Shown: positions 33,451 through 39,776 of the stretch, piece by piece | How the letters are laid out: each line of letters begins with the position of its first letter | How positions within the stretch are numbered: position 1 is the first letter of the stretch | Source of the DNA: CAYLRU01 sp964386565 | GTDB lineage: Bacteria > Desulfobacterota > Desulfobacteria > Desulfobacterales > UBA5616 | Direction: 5' to 3' | Assembly (NCBI GenBank): GCA_964386565.1 | Contig: CAYLRU010000029.1 | Span: 1 to 39,776 of the forward strand | DNA length: 39,776 nt | Translations under genes and position numbers: made by a program | The notes under the pieces: model-generated | What the model saw: the letters and a program-made list of their open reading frames with translations, nothing else | What the model was told of the DNA's origin: nothing | Databases searched by the model: none

Positions 33451-34419
33451 TTGAACCTGACAGATGAACAAAAAATCAATATGCTTGCCACCATGCTGCG
33501 TATCCGAAGATTCGAGGAAACCATCGAGGAACTGGTCCTTGCGGGAAGAATATCAGGATTCGTCCACCTCTATATCGGAGAGGAAGCCGTGGCTACCGGT
33601 GTCTGCAACGCATTAAAAGAATCGGATTATATCACGAGCACCCACCGGGGACATGGTCATCTCATTGCAAAAGGCGGGGACGTAAAACGGATGATGGCCG
33701 AGATTTTCGGAAAACAGACCGGTTATTGCAAAGGAAAGGGCGGCTCCATGCATATCGCAGACCTGGACCTGGGCATCCTGGGTGCCAACGGTATTGTCGG
33801 GGGCGGTCCTCCGCTTGCCGTGGGCGCGGGCCTGGCCTGTTGGTACAAAGGATCTGATGCTGTTTCGGTCTGTTTTTTCGGGGATGGCGCTTCAAACCAG
33901 GGCACCATCCATGAGGCCATGAACCTGGCATCGATTCTTAAATTGCCGGTTGTTTTCGTGGCCGAGAACAACCGGTTTGCAGAGTTCACCCGGCAGTCCA
34001 AACACCAGAACATCGAATCCATAGCCGAACGGGCGGCAGCCTATGGCATGCCCGGTGTCGTGGTGGACGGCAATGACGTGCTGGCCGTTTACGAGGCAGC
34101 TTCCGAAGCAGTACGGAGAGCCCGGGAACAAAAAGGCCCCACCCTGCTGGAGTGCATGACCTACCGGGTCAAGGGCCATTATGTGGGGGATTCCGAAGAG
34201 TATCGACAGGCCGGGGAAGTCCAGGATTGGACAGGCCAGGACAAAGACCCCATTAAACGATTTGAAAAGCGACTGTTGGAATTAAATACCATAACCCGGG
34301 CCGGAATCGATGATATAAATGCCGGCGTAAAAAAAGAAATCGAGGATGCAGTGGCCTTTGCCGAACAGAGTCCCGTACCGGATGAAAAAGAACTCTATAT
34401 GGATGTGTATGCTGAATAA
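33451..34419 (+). CDS. Thiamine-diphosphate dehydrogenase E1 alpha subunit (PDH/acetoin type)
   Basis: 322-residue E1 alpha of the pyruvate/acetoin/branched-chain 2-oxoacid dehydrogenase family. TPP/Mg motif GDGASNQGTIHEAMNLA through AENN (144-174); also HRGHGH, KGKGGSMH and GANGIVGGG. It starts with TTG at 33451, supported by AAAGGGAGG 7 nt upstream; no ATG fits the family start. The E1 beta gene follows 72 nt later. No E2 or E3 gene is present, so it either joins a complex encoded elsewhere or acts with another acceptor. Acetoin-dehydrogenase-like AcoA is the closest in length and motif, but the substrate is open. Confidence 0.9.
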   Translation: MNLTDEQKINMLATMLRIRRFEETIEELVLAGRISGFVHLYIGEEAVATGVCNALKESDYITSTHRGHGHLIAKGGDVKRMMAEIFGKQTGYCKGKGGSMHIADLDLGILGANGIVGGGPPLAVGAGLACWYKGSDAVSVCFFGDGASNQGTIHEAMNLASILKLPVVFVAENNRFAEFTRQSKHQNIESIAERAAAYGMPGVVVDGNDVLAVYEAASEAVRRAREQKGPTLLECMTYRVKGHYVGDSEEYRQAGEVQDWTGQDKDPIKRFEKRLLELNTITRAGIDDINAGVKKEIEDAVAFAEQSPVPDEKELYMDVYAE

Positions 34420-34491
34420 CTTTTACAGGCAAAACAATCCGTTATCCGTACCTGCAGGCATGCGAAGAATAAAAAAAATGGAGGATATGTC

Positions 34492-35469
34492 ATGGCGACG
34501 ATGAATATGGCACAGGCGTTGAACAGCGCGCTTTTAAACGAGATGGAGCGCGATGAAAACGTTTTTCTGATAGGCATTGATTTGAAATCCGGGGTGATGG
34601 GGGTGACGGCGGGGCTCCAGGAGAAATTCGGGGACAGGCGGGTTATCGATACACCGATTACGGAAAGTGCCATCGTGGGAGCGGCAGTGGGTGCCGCTGC
34701 CGCGGGCCTTCGACCGGTTGCAGAGCTGATGTTTGTTGACTTTATCGGCGTATGTTTTGACCAGTTATTCAACCAAGCCGCCAAAATGCGGTATATGTTC
34801 GGCGGCAAGGCCAGGATTCCCATGGTGCTTCGTACCTGTTGCGGTGCGGGAATGGGGGCGGCGGCGCAGCACAGCCAGTCCCTGGAGGCGTGGTTCATGC
34901 ACGTTCCGGGTTTGAAAGTGGTCATGCCCAGCACACCCCATGATGCAAAAGGCCTGCTGATTTCCGCCATTCGGGACGACAATCCTGTTGTCGTTCTGGA
35001 ACACAAGGGACTCTATTTTATGCCGGGGACCGTTGATGTGCCGGAAGATGCCTATACCATACCCCTGGGCAAGGCGGACGTAAAGCGGGAAGGAAAGGAT
35101 GTAACGGTTGTGGCGTCGGGCACCATGGTCCATATGGCTCTTGGTGCGGCTGACGTGCTGGCAAAAGAGGGCATTGAAATGGAAGTCGTGGATCCCAGGA
35201 CATTGTCGCCCCTGGATGAGGAGACGATTTTAAATTCAGTGAAAAAGACCAACCGCCTGGTGGTCATCCATGAAGAAGTCAAGTTCGCCGGTTCGGGAGC
35301 GGAAATCGTCGCCATGGTTGCAGAAAAAGGTTTTGATCATCTGGATGCCCCGATTCAGCGCATCGGCGCACCGTTTACACCGGTACCCTTTGCCGGTGTC
35401 CTTGAGTCAAAATTTATCCCAAGCGCGGATCAGCTCATTGAAGCGGTTAAAAAGGTTGTCAGCGGATAA
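34492..35469 (+). CDS. Thiamine-diphosphate dehydrogenase E1 beta subunit (PDH/acetoin type)
   Basis: 325-residue transketolase-type E1 beta partner of the preceding gene. It shows DTPITESAIVGAAVGAA (TPP-activating Glu), VAELMFVDFIGVCFDQL, PSTPHDAKGLL, PVVVLEHKGLY and a C-terminal half with DVTVVASGTMVHMAL, VVDPRTLSPLDEETI and APFTPVPFAGVLE. A GGAGG precedes the ATG. Together with E1 alpha it forms an alpha2beta2 decarboxylase. The gap to the CoA-transferase gene is 214 nt with no clear terminator. Confidence 0.92.
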   Translation: MATMNMAQALNSALLNEMERDENVFLIGIDLKSGVMGVTAGLQEKFGDRRVIDTPITESAIVGAAVGAAAAGLRPVAELMFVDFIGVCFDQLFNQAAKMRYMFGGKARIPMVLRTCCGAGMGAAAQHSQSLEAWFMHVPGLKVVMPSTPHDAKGLLISAIRDDNPVVVLEHKGLYFMPGTVDVPEDAYTIPLGKADVKREGKDVTVVASGTMVHMALGAADVLAKEGIEMEVVDPRTLSPLDEETILNSVKKTNRLVVIHEEVKFAGSGAEIVAMVAEKGFDHLDAPIQRIGAPFTPVPFAGVLESKFIPSADQLIEAVKKVVSG

Positions 35470-35683
35470 ATCGGGCAGGCGTCTCCGGTTCTTCCGGTGG
35501 AAGTATTTTATATCGCAGGTCGTGGTTCGGGGGCTGAGCGTTATCGGGTTTGCCGGGTTTGGAGTTGGTTTTTAAACACTCAACCCCCATTAAGAATATG
35601 AGAGATGAATTTCCGGACCCATTTTCCGGGAGTATACAGAAAGTGTCCGTCGTTTCGGATGCACACTGGAAAGGAATGCGTAT

Positions 35684-36907
35684 ATGACAGCACCACTTGA
35701 GGGGATTATCGTTCTGGATTGGACCCAATGGCAAATGGGTCCCCTGGCTGCAGCCATGCTGGCGGATCTCGGGGCGACCGTCATCCATATCGAAAGCAAG
35801 GCCACCGGGGATCATGGCCGGGAACTTAAATTCGCCGGGCTGCTTGAATTGCCTGAAGAGAGGGCCGCTTATTTTGAAGTCAACAACCGGGGAAAGAAGA
35901 GCATTGCCATCGACCTGATGAAAAAAGAGGGCCGGGAGGCCCTTTACCGGATGGTGAAAAACGCCGATATTTTTCTGCATAATTTCAGACAGGGGGTACC
36001 GGAAAAGCTCGGGCTTGATTATGAGACGTTAAACCGGCACAATCCAAGGCTCATCTATGCAGCGGCATCGGGCTACGGACCCAAAGGTCCGGAATCAAGG
36101 GAACCGGCTTTTGACCTTGTGGGGCTGGCAAGATCGGGGATCATGATGATGATGGGGGGGGCGGATACGCCGCCCCAGAGTATCGCCGGGGCCATTGCCG
36201 ACCAAATGGGAGGTATCATGACCGCCTACGGTATATTGACCGCCATTATCGCAAGAGAACGGCTGGGAGTGGGACAGAAGGTCGATGTTTCACACCTGGG
36301 CAGCATGATGGCCCTTCAGGGCCTGGCCATCGGAATTTCCCTGTATCACAAAAAAAATTTAACGGAGGTTTGGAAAGTGGACCGGAAAAAGGTCCGCAAC
36401 CCCCTGTGGAATCACTACCCGTGCAAGGACGGAACCTGGATCATGCTGGGGATGCTCCAACCCGATCGGAAATGGACGGCCTTTTGCAAGGGAATGGGGA
36501 TCGAACATCTGGAGAAAGATCCAAAGTATGAGAATGCCGAAAAACGGGTGGAGAACTCCGCTGAACTCATCGCTCTTCTGGATGACCTGTTTTCAAAGAA
36601 GACCGCATCGGAATGGGTAAAAATATTGAAGGACGCCGGGGATATCATTTGTACGCCCGTGCAAAGCATCTATGACCTGGAGAATGACCCCCAGGTACTG
36701 GCCAATGATTATATTCTAAACACCCGTCACGATATTTTCGGGCCGGTGAAAGTCCTCGGCATGCCGGTCCATTTGAGCAAAACACCGGGAAAAGTCAAGT
36801 GTGAAGCCCCTTCATTCGGCCAGAACACGGAAGAAGTTCTCATGGACCTGGGAGGGTATAGCTGGGAAGAAATTGAAGAATTAAAAAACAAAGATGTTAT
36901 TATATAG
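35684..36907 (+). CDS. CaiB/BaiF family (class III) CoA-transferase
   Basis: 407-residue family III CoA-transferase that moves CoA between carboxylic acids, like formyl-CoA:oxalate or carnitine CoA-transferases. Visible: GIIVLDWTQWQMGPLAAAMLADLGATVIHIE, NNRGKKSIAIDL, LHNFRQGVPEKLGLDYETL, and the catalytic Asp144 in EPAFDLVGLARSG, then GVGQKVDVSHLGSMMAL. The C-terminal part (HYPCKDGTWIMLG, DAGDIICTPVQSIYDLENDPQ) is standard. GGAAAGGA precedes the ATG. It may activate the acid product or substrate handled by the E1 pair upstream, an inference from position only. Confidence 0.92.
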   Translation: MTAPLEGIIVLDWTQWQMGPLAAAMLADLGATVIHIESKATGDHGRELKFAGLLELPEERAAYFEVNNRGKKSIAIDLMKKEGREALYRMVKNADIFLHNFRQGVPEKLGLDYETLNRHNPRLIYAAASGYGPKGPESREPAFDLVGLARSGIMMMMGGADTPPQSIAGAIADQMGGIMTAYGILTAIIARERLGVGQKVDVSHLGSMMALQGLAIGISLYHKKNLTEVWKVDRKKVRNPLWNHYPCKDGTWIMLGMLQPDRKWTAFCKGMGIEHLEKDPKYENAEKRVENSAELIALLDDLFSKKTASEWVKILKDAGDIICTPVQSIYDLENDPQVLANDYILNTRHDIFGPVKVLGMPVHLSKTPGKVKCEAPSFGQNTEEVLMDLGGYSWEEIEELKNKDVII

Positions 36908-36910
36908 ACA

Positions 36911-36947
36911 ACGCCGCCGGTATTTTAATGCTTCGGGAAATCGGCGT
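36911..36947. terminator. Inverted repeat between convergent genes
   Basis: ACGCCG (36911-36916) and CGGCGT (36942-36947) can pair, with a smaller CCG/CGG pair inside. Located between the CoA-transferase and DUF4126 stops; a possible bidirectional terminator, weak. Confidence 0.3.
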
Positions 36948-36950
36948 GTT

Positions 36951-37727
36951 TCATAACCTGCCCATCAGGTCCTGTTTTTTTTCGTCGTATTCCGCTTGGG
37001 TGATAAGTCCTTTTTGCAACAGGTCGTAGAGCTTTTGAAGCCTGTGTGCAATATCGCCTGCATTGACCCCGGAATCGGATGGATTTGATCCTGACGCCTG
37101 GGCATCCACGGGTTTTGTTGTCTTTGTGCCGAACAGCCGGGCGATAAGGCTAAATATTTTTTTAATACCCCTCCAGATTTTGGGTAAAAGCCAGATCATC
37201 AGCAGGATAAACATGATCAGCAGTGCGATGAAGACCCACGGATAGTGCAGTGCCGTCCACAGTCCACCGACAACGAGAACGTCCTCCCCGATGGAGGCGG
37301 CCCAGTTGGTGAACGGTTCGGGGGACGTGTTGATGATCACCCGGGAGCCTGATTTGGTGGCATGGCTTCCGGCTGCAAGTGAACCGCCGACAATGGCGGC
37401 GGCCAGTGCCGCAGGCTGGCTTACATCGGCTACCGCGCCGTATGCCAGCAAGGCGCCTGCAGGAATACGAACAAAGGTATGAAGTGCATCCCAGCCGGTA
37501 TCCACTCCCGGAATTTTGTCGGCAAAGAACTCCACCGCATACATCAACCCCGCCGCAAGGATAACCAACGGGTTTCCCAGTATCTGAAGGTCCGGCGGCA
37601 GGGTGACGTCACCCGTGGTCTGCAGGATGCCCAGGACCAGCAGGGTGGCGTAGAGATTGATGCCGCTGGACCATGCCGTTCCCATGGAGATGGAAATGGT
37701 TTTTATAATGGTATCAAATTGTTCCAT
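36951..37727 (-). CDS. DUF4126 membrane protein with C-terminal SHOCT domain
   Basis: 258 residues. The first 180 carry DUF4126 with several membrane helices (SSGINLYATLLVLGIL, PLVILAAGLMYAVEFFADKIPGVDTGWDALHT, VGGSLAAGSHATKSGSRVIINTSPEP and a long helix YPWVFIALLIMFILLMIWLLP). A linker of about 30 polar residues leads to a C-terminal SHOCT motif, LQKLYDLLQKGLITQAEYDEKKQDLMGRL in part, the short helical unit found at ends of many bacterial proteins. Function unknown. Convergent with the CoA-transferase gene and divergent from speD. Confidence 0.85.
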   Translation of the reverse strand: MEQFDTIIKTISISMGTAWSSGINLYATLLVLGILQTTGDVTLPPDLQILGNPLVILAAGLMYAVEFFADKIPGVDTGWDALHTFVRIPAGALLAYGAVADVSQPAALAAAIVGGSLAAGSHATKSGSRVIINTSPEPFTNWAASIGEDVLVVGGLWTALHYPWVFIALLIMFILLMIWLLPKIWRGIKKIFSLIARLFGTKTTKPVDAQASGSNPSDSGVNAGDIAHRLQKLYDLLQKGLITQAEYDEKKQDLMGRL

Positions 37728-38020
37728 GATCAGGCCCCCTGTTTGGATGGTTTAATGACTCACCCGGGCAAACCCGGAATACGACTGATTCGGCCGGGTG
37801 GCATACATTGTCCGTAATTTTCATCAAGAACGCCTTTTTATATCACAATATTAATTAAATACAACAGATTATAATTTCAGATGGGCGGCGTCGGCCCTTA
37901 ATTCCCGGATTCCGGGGGGGATGCGTGTTAAAAAAATGATAATGGTATGTATTATTTGCTTGTAGAAATATCTATTTTGAATTAAAACCCCACAAAATAT
38001 TTTTTTTAGAAGGAGTATTT
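37728..38020. other. Intergenic region upstream of speD
   Basis: About 290 bp. It has the dyad CACCCGG/CCGGGTG (37761-37767, 37794-37800), a CCCGG-ATT-CCGGG hairpin (37904-37916), then a 100-bp AT-rich stretch that likely holds the speD promoter and ends in AGAAGGAG (38008-38015). No riboswitch class was recognised. Confidence 0.4.
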
Positions 38021-38089
38021 ATGGACGTCGATGAAAAACCGATCTGTTACAATAGAAGACAAAAATGTCAGGGAGTTTTGCATACGTGA
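38021..38089 (+). other. Short overlapping leader ORF (22 codons) at the speD start
   Basis: The strong ribosome binding site AGAAGGAG is placed 5 nt before an ATG at 38021, whose frame encodes 22 residues (MDVDEKPICY...) and stops at 38087-38089. The speD ATG at 38031 lies inside it in another frame, 15 nt after the ribosome binding site. It could be a regulatory leader peptide, an accident, or a sign of a sequencing frameshift. Confidence 0.35.
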
Positions 38090-38447
38090 CGGTGCCCAGG
38101 CCTATGCCGGCATCCATCTCATTGTTGAGCTGTGGCATGCCAAATATTTAACCAACCCGTCACGTATCCGGAAAATCCTCATCCAGGCTGTTGAAAAATG
38201 CGGGGCAACCTTGCTCGGCATTGACCTCCATGTCTTCTCACCCAACGGCGGCGTTTCAGGCGTAGCTGTTTTGCAGGAATCCCATTTAAGCATCCATACC
38301 TGGCCTGAATATCATTATGCTGCAATCGATATTTTCGTTTGCGGTACGATAGATCCGCGCCTGGCCCTGGAAGTATTGGAAATGGAGTTTTCACCTGAAC
38401 AAGTTCAGGTCAGGGAGCTGAAAAGAGGAATGGGGATTGAGCCATGA
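38031..38447 (+). CDS. speD: S-adenosylmethionine decarboxylase proenzyme
   Basis: Class 1b AdoMet decarboxylase supplying decarboxylated AdoMet as aminopropyl donor. 138 residues. Self-cleavage at Glu83-Ser84 in QESHLSIHTWPE gives the pyruvoyl group; processing His89 and proton donor Cys104 (DIFVCG) are present with the spacing known for the Thermotoga enzyme. AGIHLIVELWH is the usual first strand. The N-terminus is about 20 residues longer than typical, and the ATG at 38031 is poorly spaced from the ribosome binding site, which better serves an out-of-frame ATG ten bases earlier. The stop overlaps speE (ATGA). Confidence 0.92.
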   Translation: MKNRSVTIEDKNVREFCIRDGAQAYAGIHLIVELWHAKYLTNPSRIRKILIQAVEKCGATLLGIDLHVFSPNGGVSGVAVLQESHLSIHTWPEYHYAAIDIFVCGTIDPRLALEVLEMEFSPEQVQVRELKRGMGIEP

Positions 38448-39298
38448 TAAATGACGGTCAGTGGGTGAGCGAGAAATGGGAGAATGTTGAAACCCTTTAC
38501 CGGGTTAAAGCTGTTTTGTATGAAGAAAAAACCGGGTTTCAGCATATGATGGTGGTGGATTCCCATCAATACGGCAAAATGCTTTTGCTGGACGGGATTG
38601 TCCAGACCACGGAAAAAGATGAATTCATTTACCATGAAATGATGGTCCACGTACCCATGCTTTCCCATCCCGATCCCCAAAAAGTCCTGATCATCGGTGG
38701 CGGGGACGGCGGGGTTTTGCGGGAAGTGTTGCGTCATCCGTCGGTTAAGAAAGCCGTAATGGTGGAGATCGATCCAAAAGTAGTCGATTTTTCTAAAAAA
38801 TATTTTCCAACCATCAGCGATGGGGCGTTCAGCGACAGACGGACGGAACTCGTGTTTGAGGATGGGGCGGCATTTGTTGAAAATACCAATGAGACCTATG
38901 ACCTGGTAATCGTGGATTCACCTGATCCAGTGGGACCGGCAAAGGTCTTGTTTGCTGAAAAATTTTATAAAGATGTGGCCGGTCTGATGAATGACAACGC
39001 CATCATGGTCCGCCAGACCGGGTCTCTTCACATGCAGGCCGAGGAGCAAAGACGTGCCCATGCAGTATTGAAAAGGATTTTTGTTCATCATGCGTTTTAT
39101 GTCTATACCGTCCCCACCTACGTGGGCGGTCTTTTTTCATCCGTTTTCTGCTCAAACGGCATTGATCCGAAACAGACCAGCCATGATATGCTTCGGGAAA
39201 AAATGCAAGGCATTTCGCTTGACACAAAGTATTATAATCCCGGAATCCATGTGGGAGCTTTTTCCCTGCCGGAATTTTTTAAGGGGGAATTAGGATGA
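38444..39298 (+). CDS. speE: Spermidine synthase-type aminopropyltransferase
   Basis: 284-residue polyamine aminopropyltransferase that transfers the aminopropyl group of decarboxylated AdoMet to putrescine or a similar diamine. N-terminal beta domain, then the nucleotide loop VLIIGGGDGGVLREVLRH (GGGDGG 85-90), VEIDPKVV, and the active-site string IVDSPDPVGPA (Asp158, Asp161), with PTYVGGLFSSVFCS near the end. The family's usual extent is about 280-300. It overlaps speD before and the SpeD-like gene after it, each by 4 nt, so the three are translationally coupled. Confidence 0.95.
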   Translation: MINDGQWVSEKWENVETLYRVKAVLYEEKTGFQHMMVVDSHQYGKMLLLDGIVQTTEKDEFIYHEMMVHVPMLSHPDPQKVLIIGGGDGGVLREVLRHPSVKKAVMVEIDPKVVDFSKKYFPTISDGAFSDRRTELVFEDGAAFVENTNETYDLVIVDSPDPVGPAKVLFAEKFYKDVAGLMNDNAIMVRQTGSLHMQAEEQRRAHAVLKRIFVHHAFYVYTVPTYVGGLFSSVFCSNGIDPKQTSHDMLREKMQGISLDTKYYNPGIHVGAFSLPEFFKGELG

Positions 39299-39669
39299 TC
39301 GAAAATACCGAGAAAGCGACCTTTGGGTGGGAATTGATCATGGATCTTTACGAGTGTGATCCGGCCAGAGTTTCCAGTGAAAAAGCGATTAAGGCGTATG
39401 CTCAAAAACTCTGCAAACTCCTTGGAATGAAACCGTATGGGGAGGCCCAGACGCCGTATTTCGGTGAAAACCAGGAACATACCAAGGGGTATTCTCTGCT
39501 CCAGTTCATCGAAACCAGTTCCATAACCGGACATTTTTCCGAGCATACCCGTGCGGTGTATATCAATATTTTTTCATGCAAGCGCTATGATATTGAAGCT
39601 GCTGAACGTTTTACGCGGGAGCACTTCGGCGCTAAACAGGTTAATTCCAGATTTATCGTTCGGAAGTAA
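39295..39669 (+). CDS. SpeD-like paralogue, possibly a pyruvoyl-dependent decarboxylase of changed specificity
   Basis: 124-residue homologue of AdoMet decarboxylase, third in the speD-speE operon. First strand FGWELIMDLYECD matches SpeD GIHLIVELWH. The region ETSSITGHFSE replaces ESHLSIHTWPE; aligned on Ser75, the processing His80 and Cys95 keep exactly the spacing of Ser84, His89 and Cys104 in the neighbour, but the Glu before the serine is Thr and HLSI is SITG. So self-cleavage chemistry may survive while AdoMet binding has changed. SpeD homologues that became ornithine or arginine decarboxylases are known, and such an activity would supply the diamine for speE. A non-catalytic partner of SpeD is the other option. 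Stop at 39667-39669 is followed by a strong terminator. Confidence 0.8.
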   Translation: MIENTEKATFGWELIMDLYECDPARVSSEKAIKAYAQKLCKLLGMKPYGEAQTPYFGENQEHTKGYSLLQFIETSSITGHFSEHTRAVYINIFSCKRYDIEAAERFTREHFGAKQVNSRFIVRK

Positions 39670-39684
39670 TTTTGGCGCTGCGCA

Positions 39685-39727
39685 AATCAAAAGGCAAACC
39701 GGAAGATCCGGTTTGCCTTTGATTGTT
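39685..39727 (+). terminator. Intrinsic terminator of the polyamine operon
   Basis: 13-bp perfect stem AAAGGCAAACCGG (39690-39702) and its complement (39708-39720) with loop AAGAT, extendable by four pairs past a one-base bulge. It lies 20 nt after the last stop codon and ends in a T-rich stretch. Confidence 0.85.
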
Positions 39728-39776
39728 GTGCGCCCGGCAGGGCGCACCTACTTGGAGGTGCAAGTCCTCTACACGC
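39728..39776 (+). mobile_element. 5' end of a probable group II intron (truncated by the window edge)
   Basis: Starts GTGCGCCC, the GUGYG-type 5' boundary of group II introns, and folds back as GTGCGCCC-GGCA-GGGCGCAC (39728-39747), followed by GGAGGTGCAAGTCC, a block typical of domain I in bacterial group II introns. It begins 7 nt after the terminator stem, as expected for introns that target terminators. The reverse transcriptase and domains II-VI would lie beyond the window. Confidence 0.72.

Overview
The window reads as a chromosomal segment of an anaerobic Desulfobacterota (sulfate-reducing or syntrophic, Desulfobacteraceae-like) bacterium. The assignment is inferred from gene content: a heterodisulfide-reductase-like Fe-S protein with an in-frame UGA (probable selenocysteine), a MetF-MetV type methylenetetrahydrofolate reductase, a C_GCAxxG_C_C redox protein, fatty-acid beta-oxidation genes, orphan TPP-dependent dehydrogenase subunits and a polyamine operon. 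No rRNA, tRNA or CRISPR array was seen. Genes are dense on both strands, with many ATGA stop/start overlaps.

Layout. 14-7048 (minus strand): an autoregulated tetR / outer-membrane factor / membrane-fusion protein / RND pump operon. Its promoter carries one operator copy between -35 and -10 and a second copy downstream. The membrane-fusion protein contains an inserted AMIN-like domain. 7306-9835 (plus): a C_GCAxxG_C_C protein, a YhbY RNA-binding protein, a possible 56-residue protein and an ADP-forming acyl-CoA synthetase alpha-type protein. 9894-13840 (minus): DUF2905, iron alcohol dehydrogenase, MetF-MetV fusion and HD phosphohydrolase. 14077-16309 (minus): a small unknown protein, a DUF1848 Fe-S protein and DusB. 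16640-18238 (plus): a B12-binding-like radical SAM protein, convergent with a URO-D family methyltransferase-like gene (18349-19431).

19575-26182: an unknown protein; the Hdr-like selenoprotein (20120-21439, which ordinary gene calling would split at the UGA); a MerR regulator; and, divergent from it, thiolase and a long acyl-CoA dehydrogenase. This looks like a beta-oxidation module with an electron-transfer partner. 26441-27811 (plus): a GSA-aminomutase-like class III aminotransferase. 27882-33001 (minus): a probable five-gene operon encoding a KDSR-like SDR, a small membrane protein, an alkylsulfatase-like metallo-beta-lactamase protein, a class III aminotransferase/phospho-lyase-like enzyme and an APH-type kinase.

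33451-36907 (plus): E1 alpha and E1 beta of a 2-oxoacid/acetoin-type dehydrogenase without E2/E3, then a CaiB/BaiF CoA-transferase. 36951-37727 (minus): a DUF4126-SHOCT membrane protein. 38031-39669 (plus): speD-speE-speD-like polyamine operon, then a strong intrinsic terminator and, 7 nt after its stem, the 5' end of a probable group II intron that runs off the window.

The most notable items are the unannotated-style selenoprotein with its SECIS-like hairpin, the AMIN insertion in an RND adaptor, the SpeD paralogue that keeps the Ser/His/Cys catalytic spacing but has lost the canonical cleavage motif, and the intron placed directly after a terminator.
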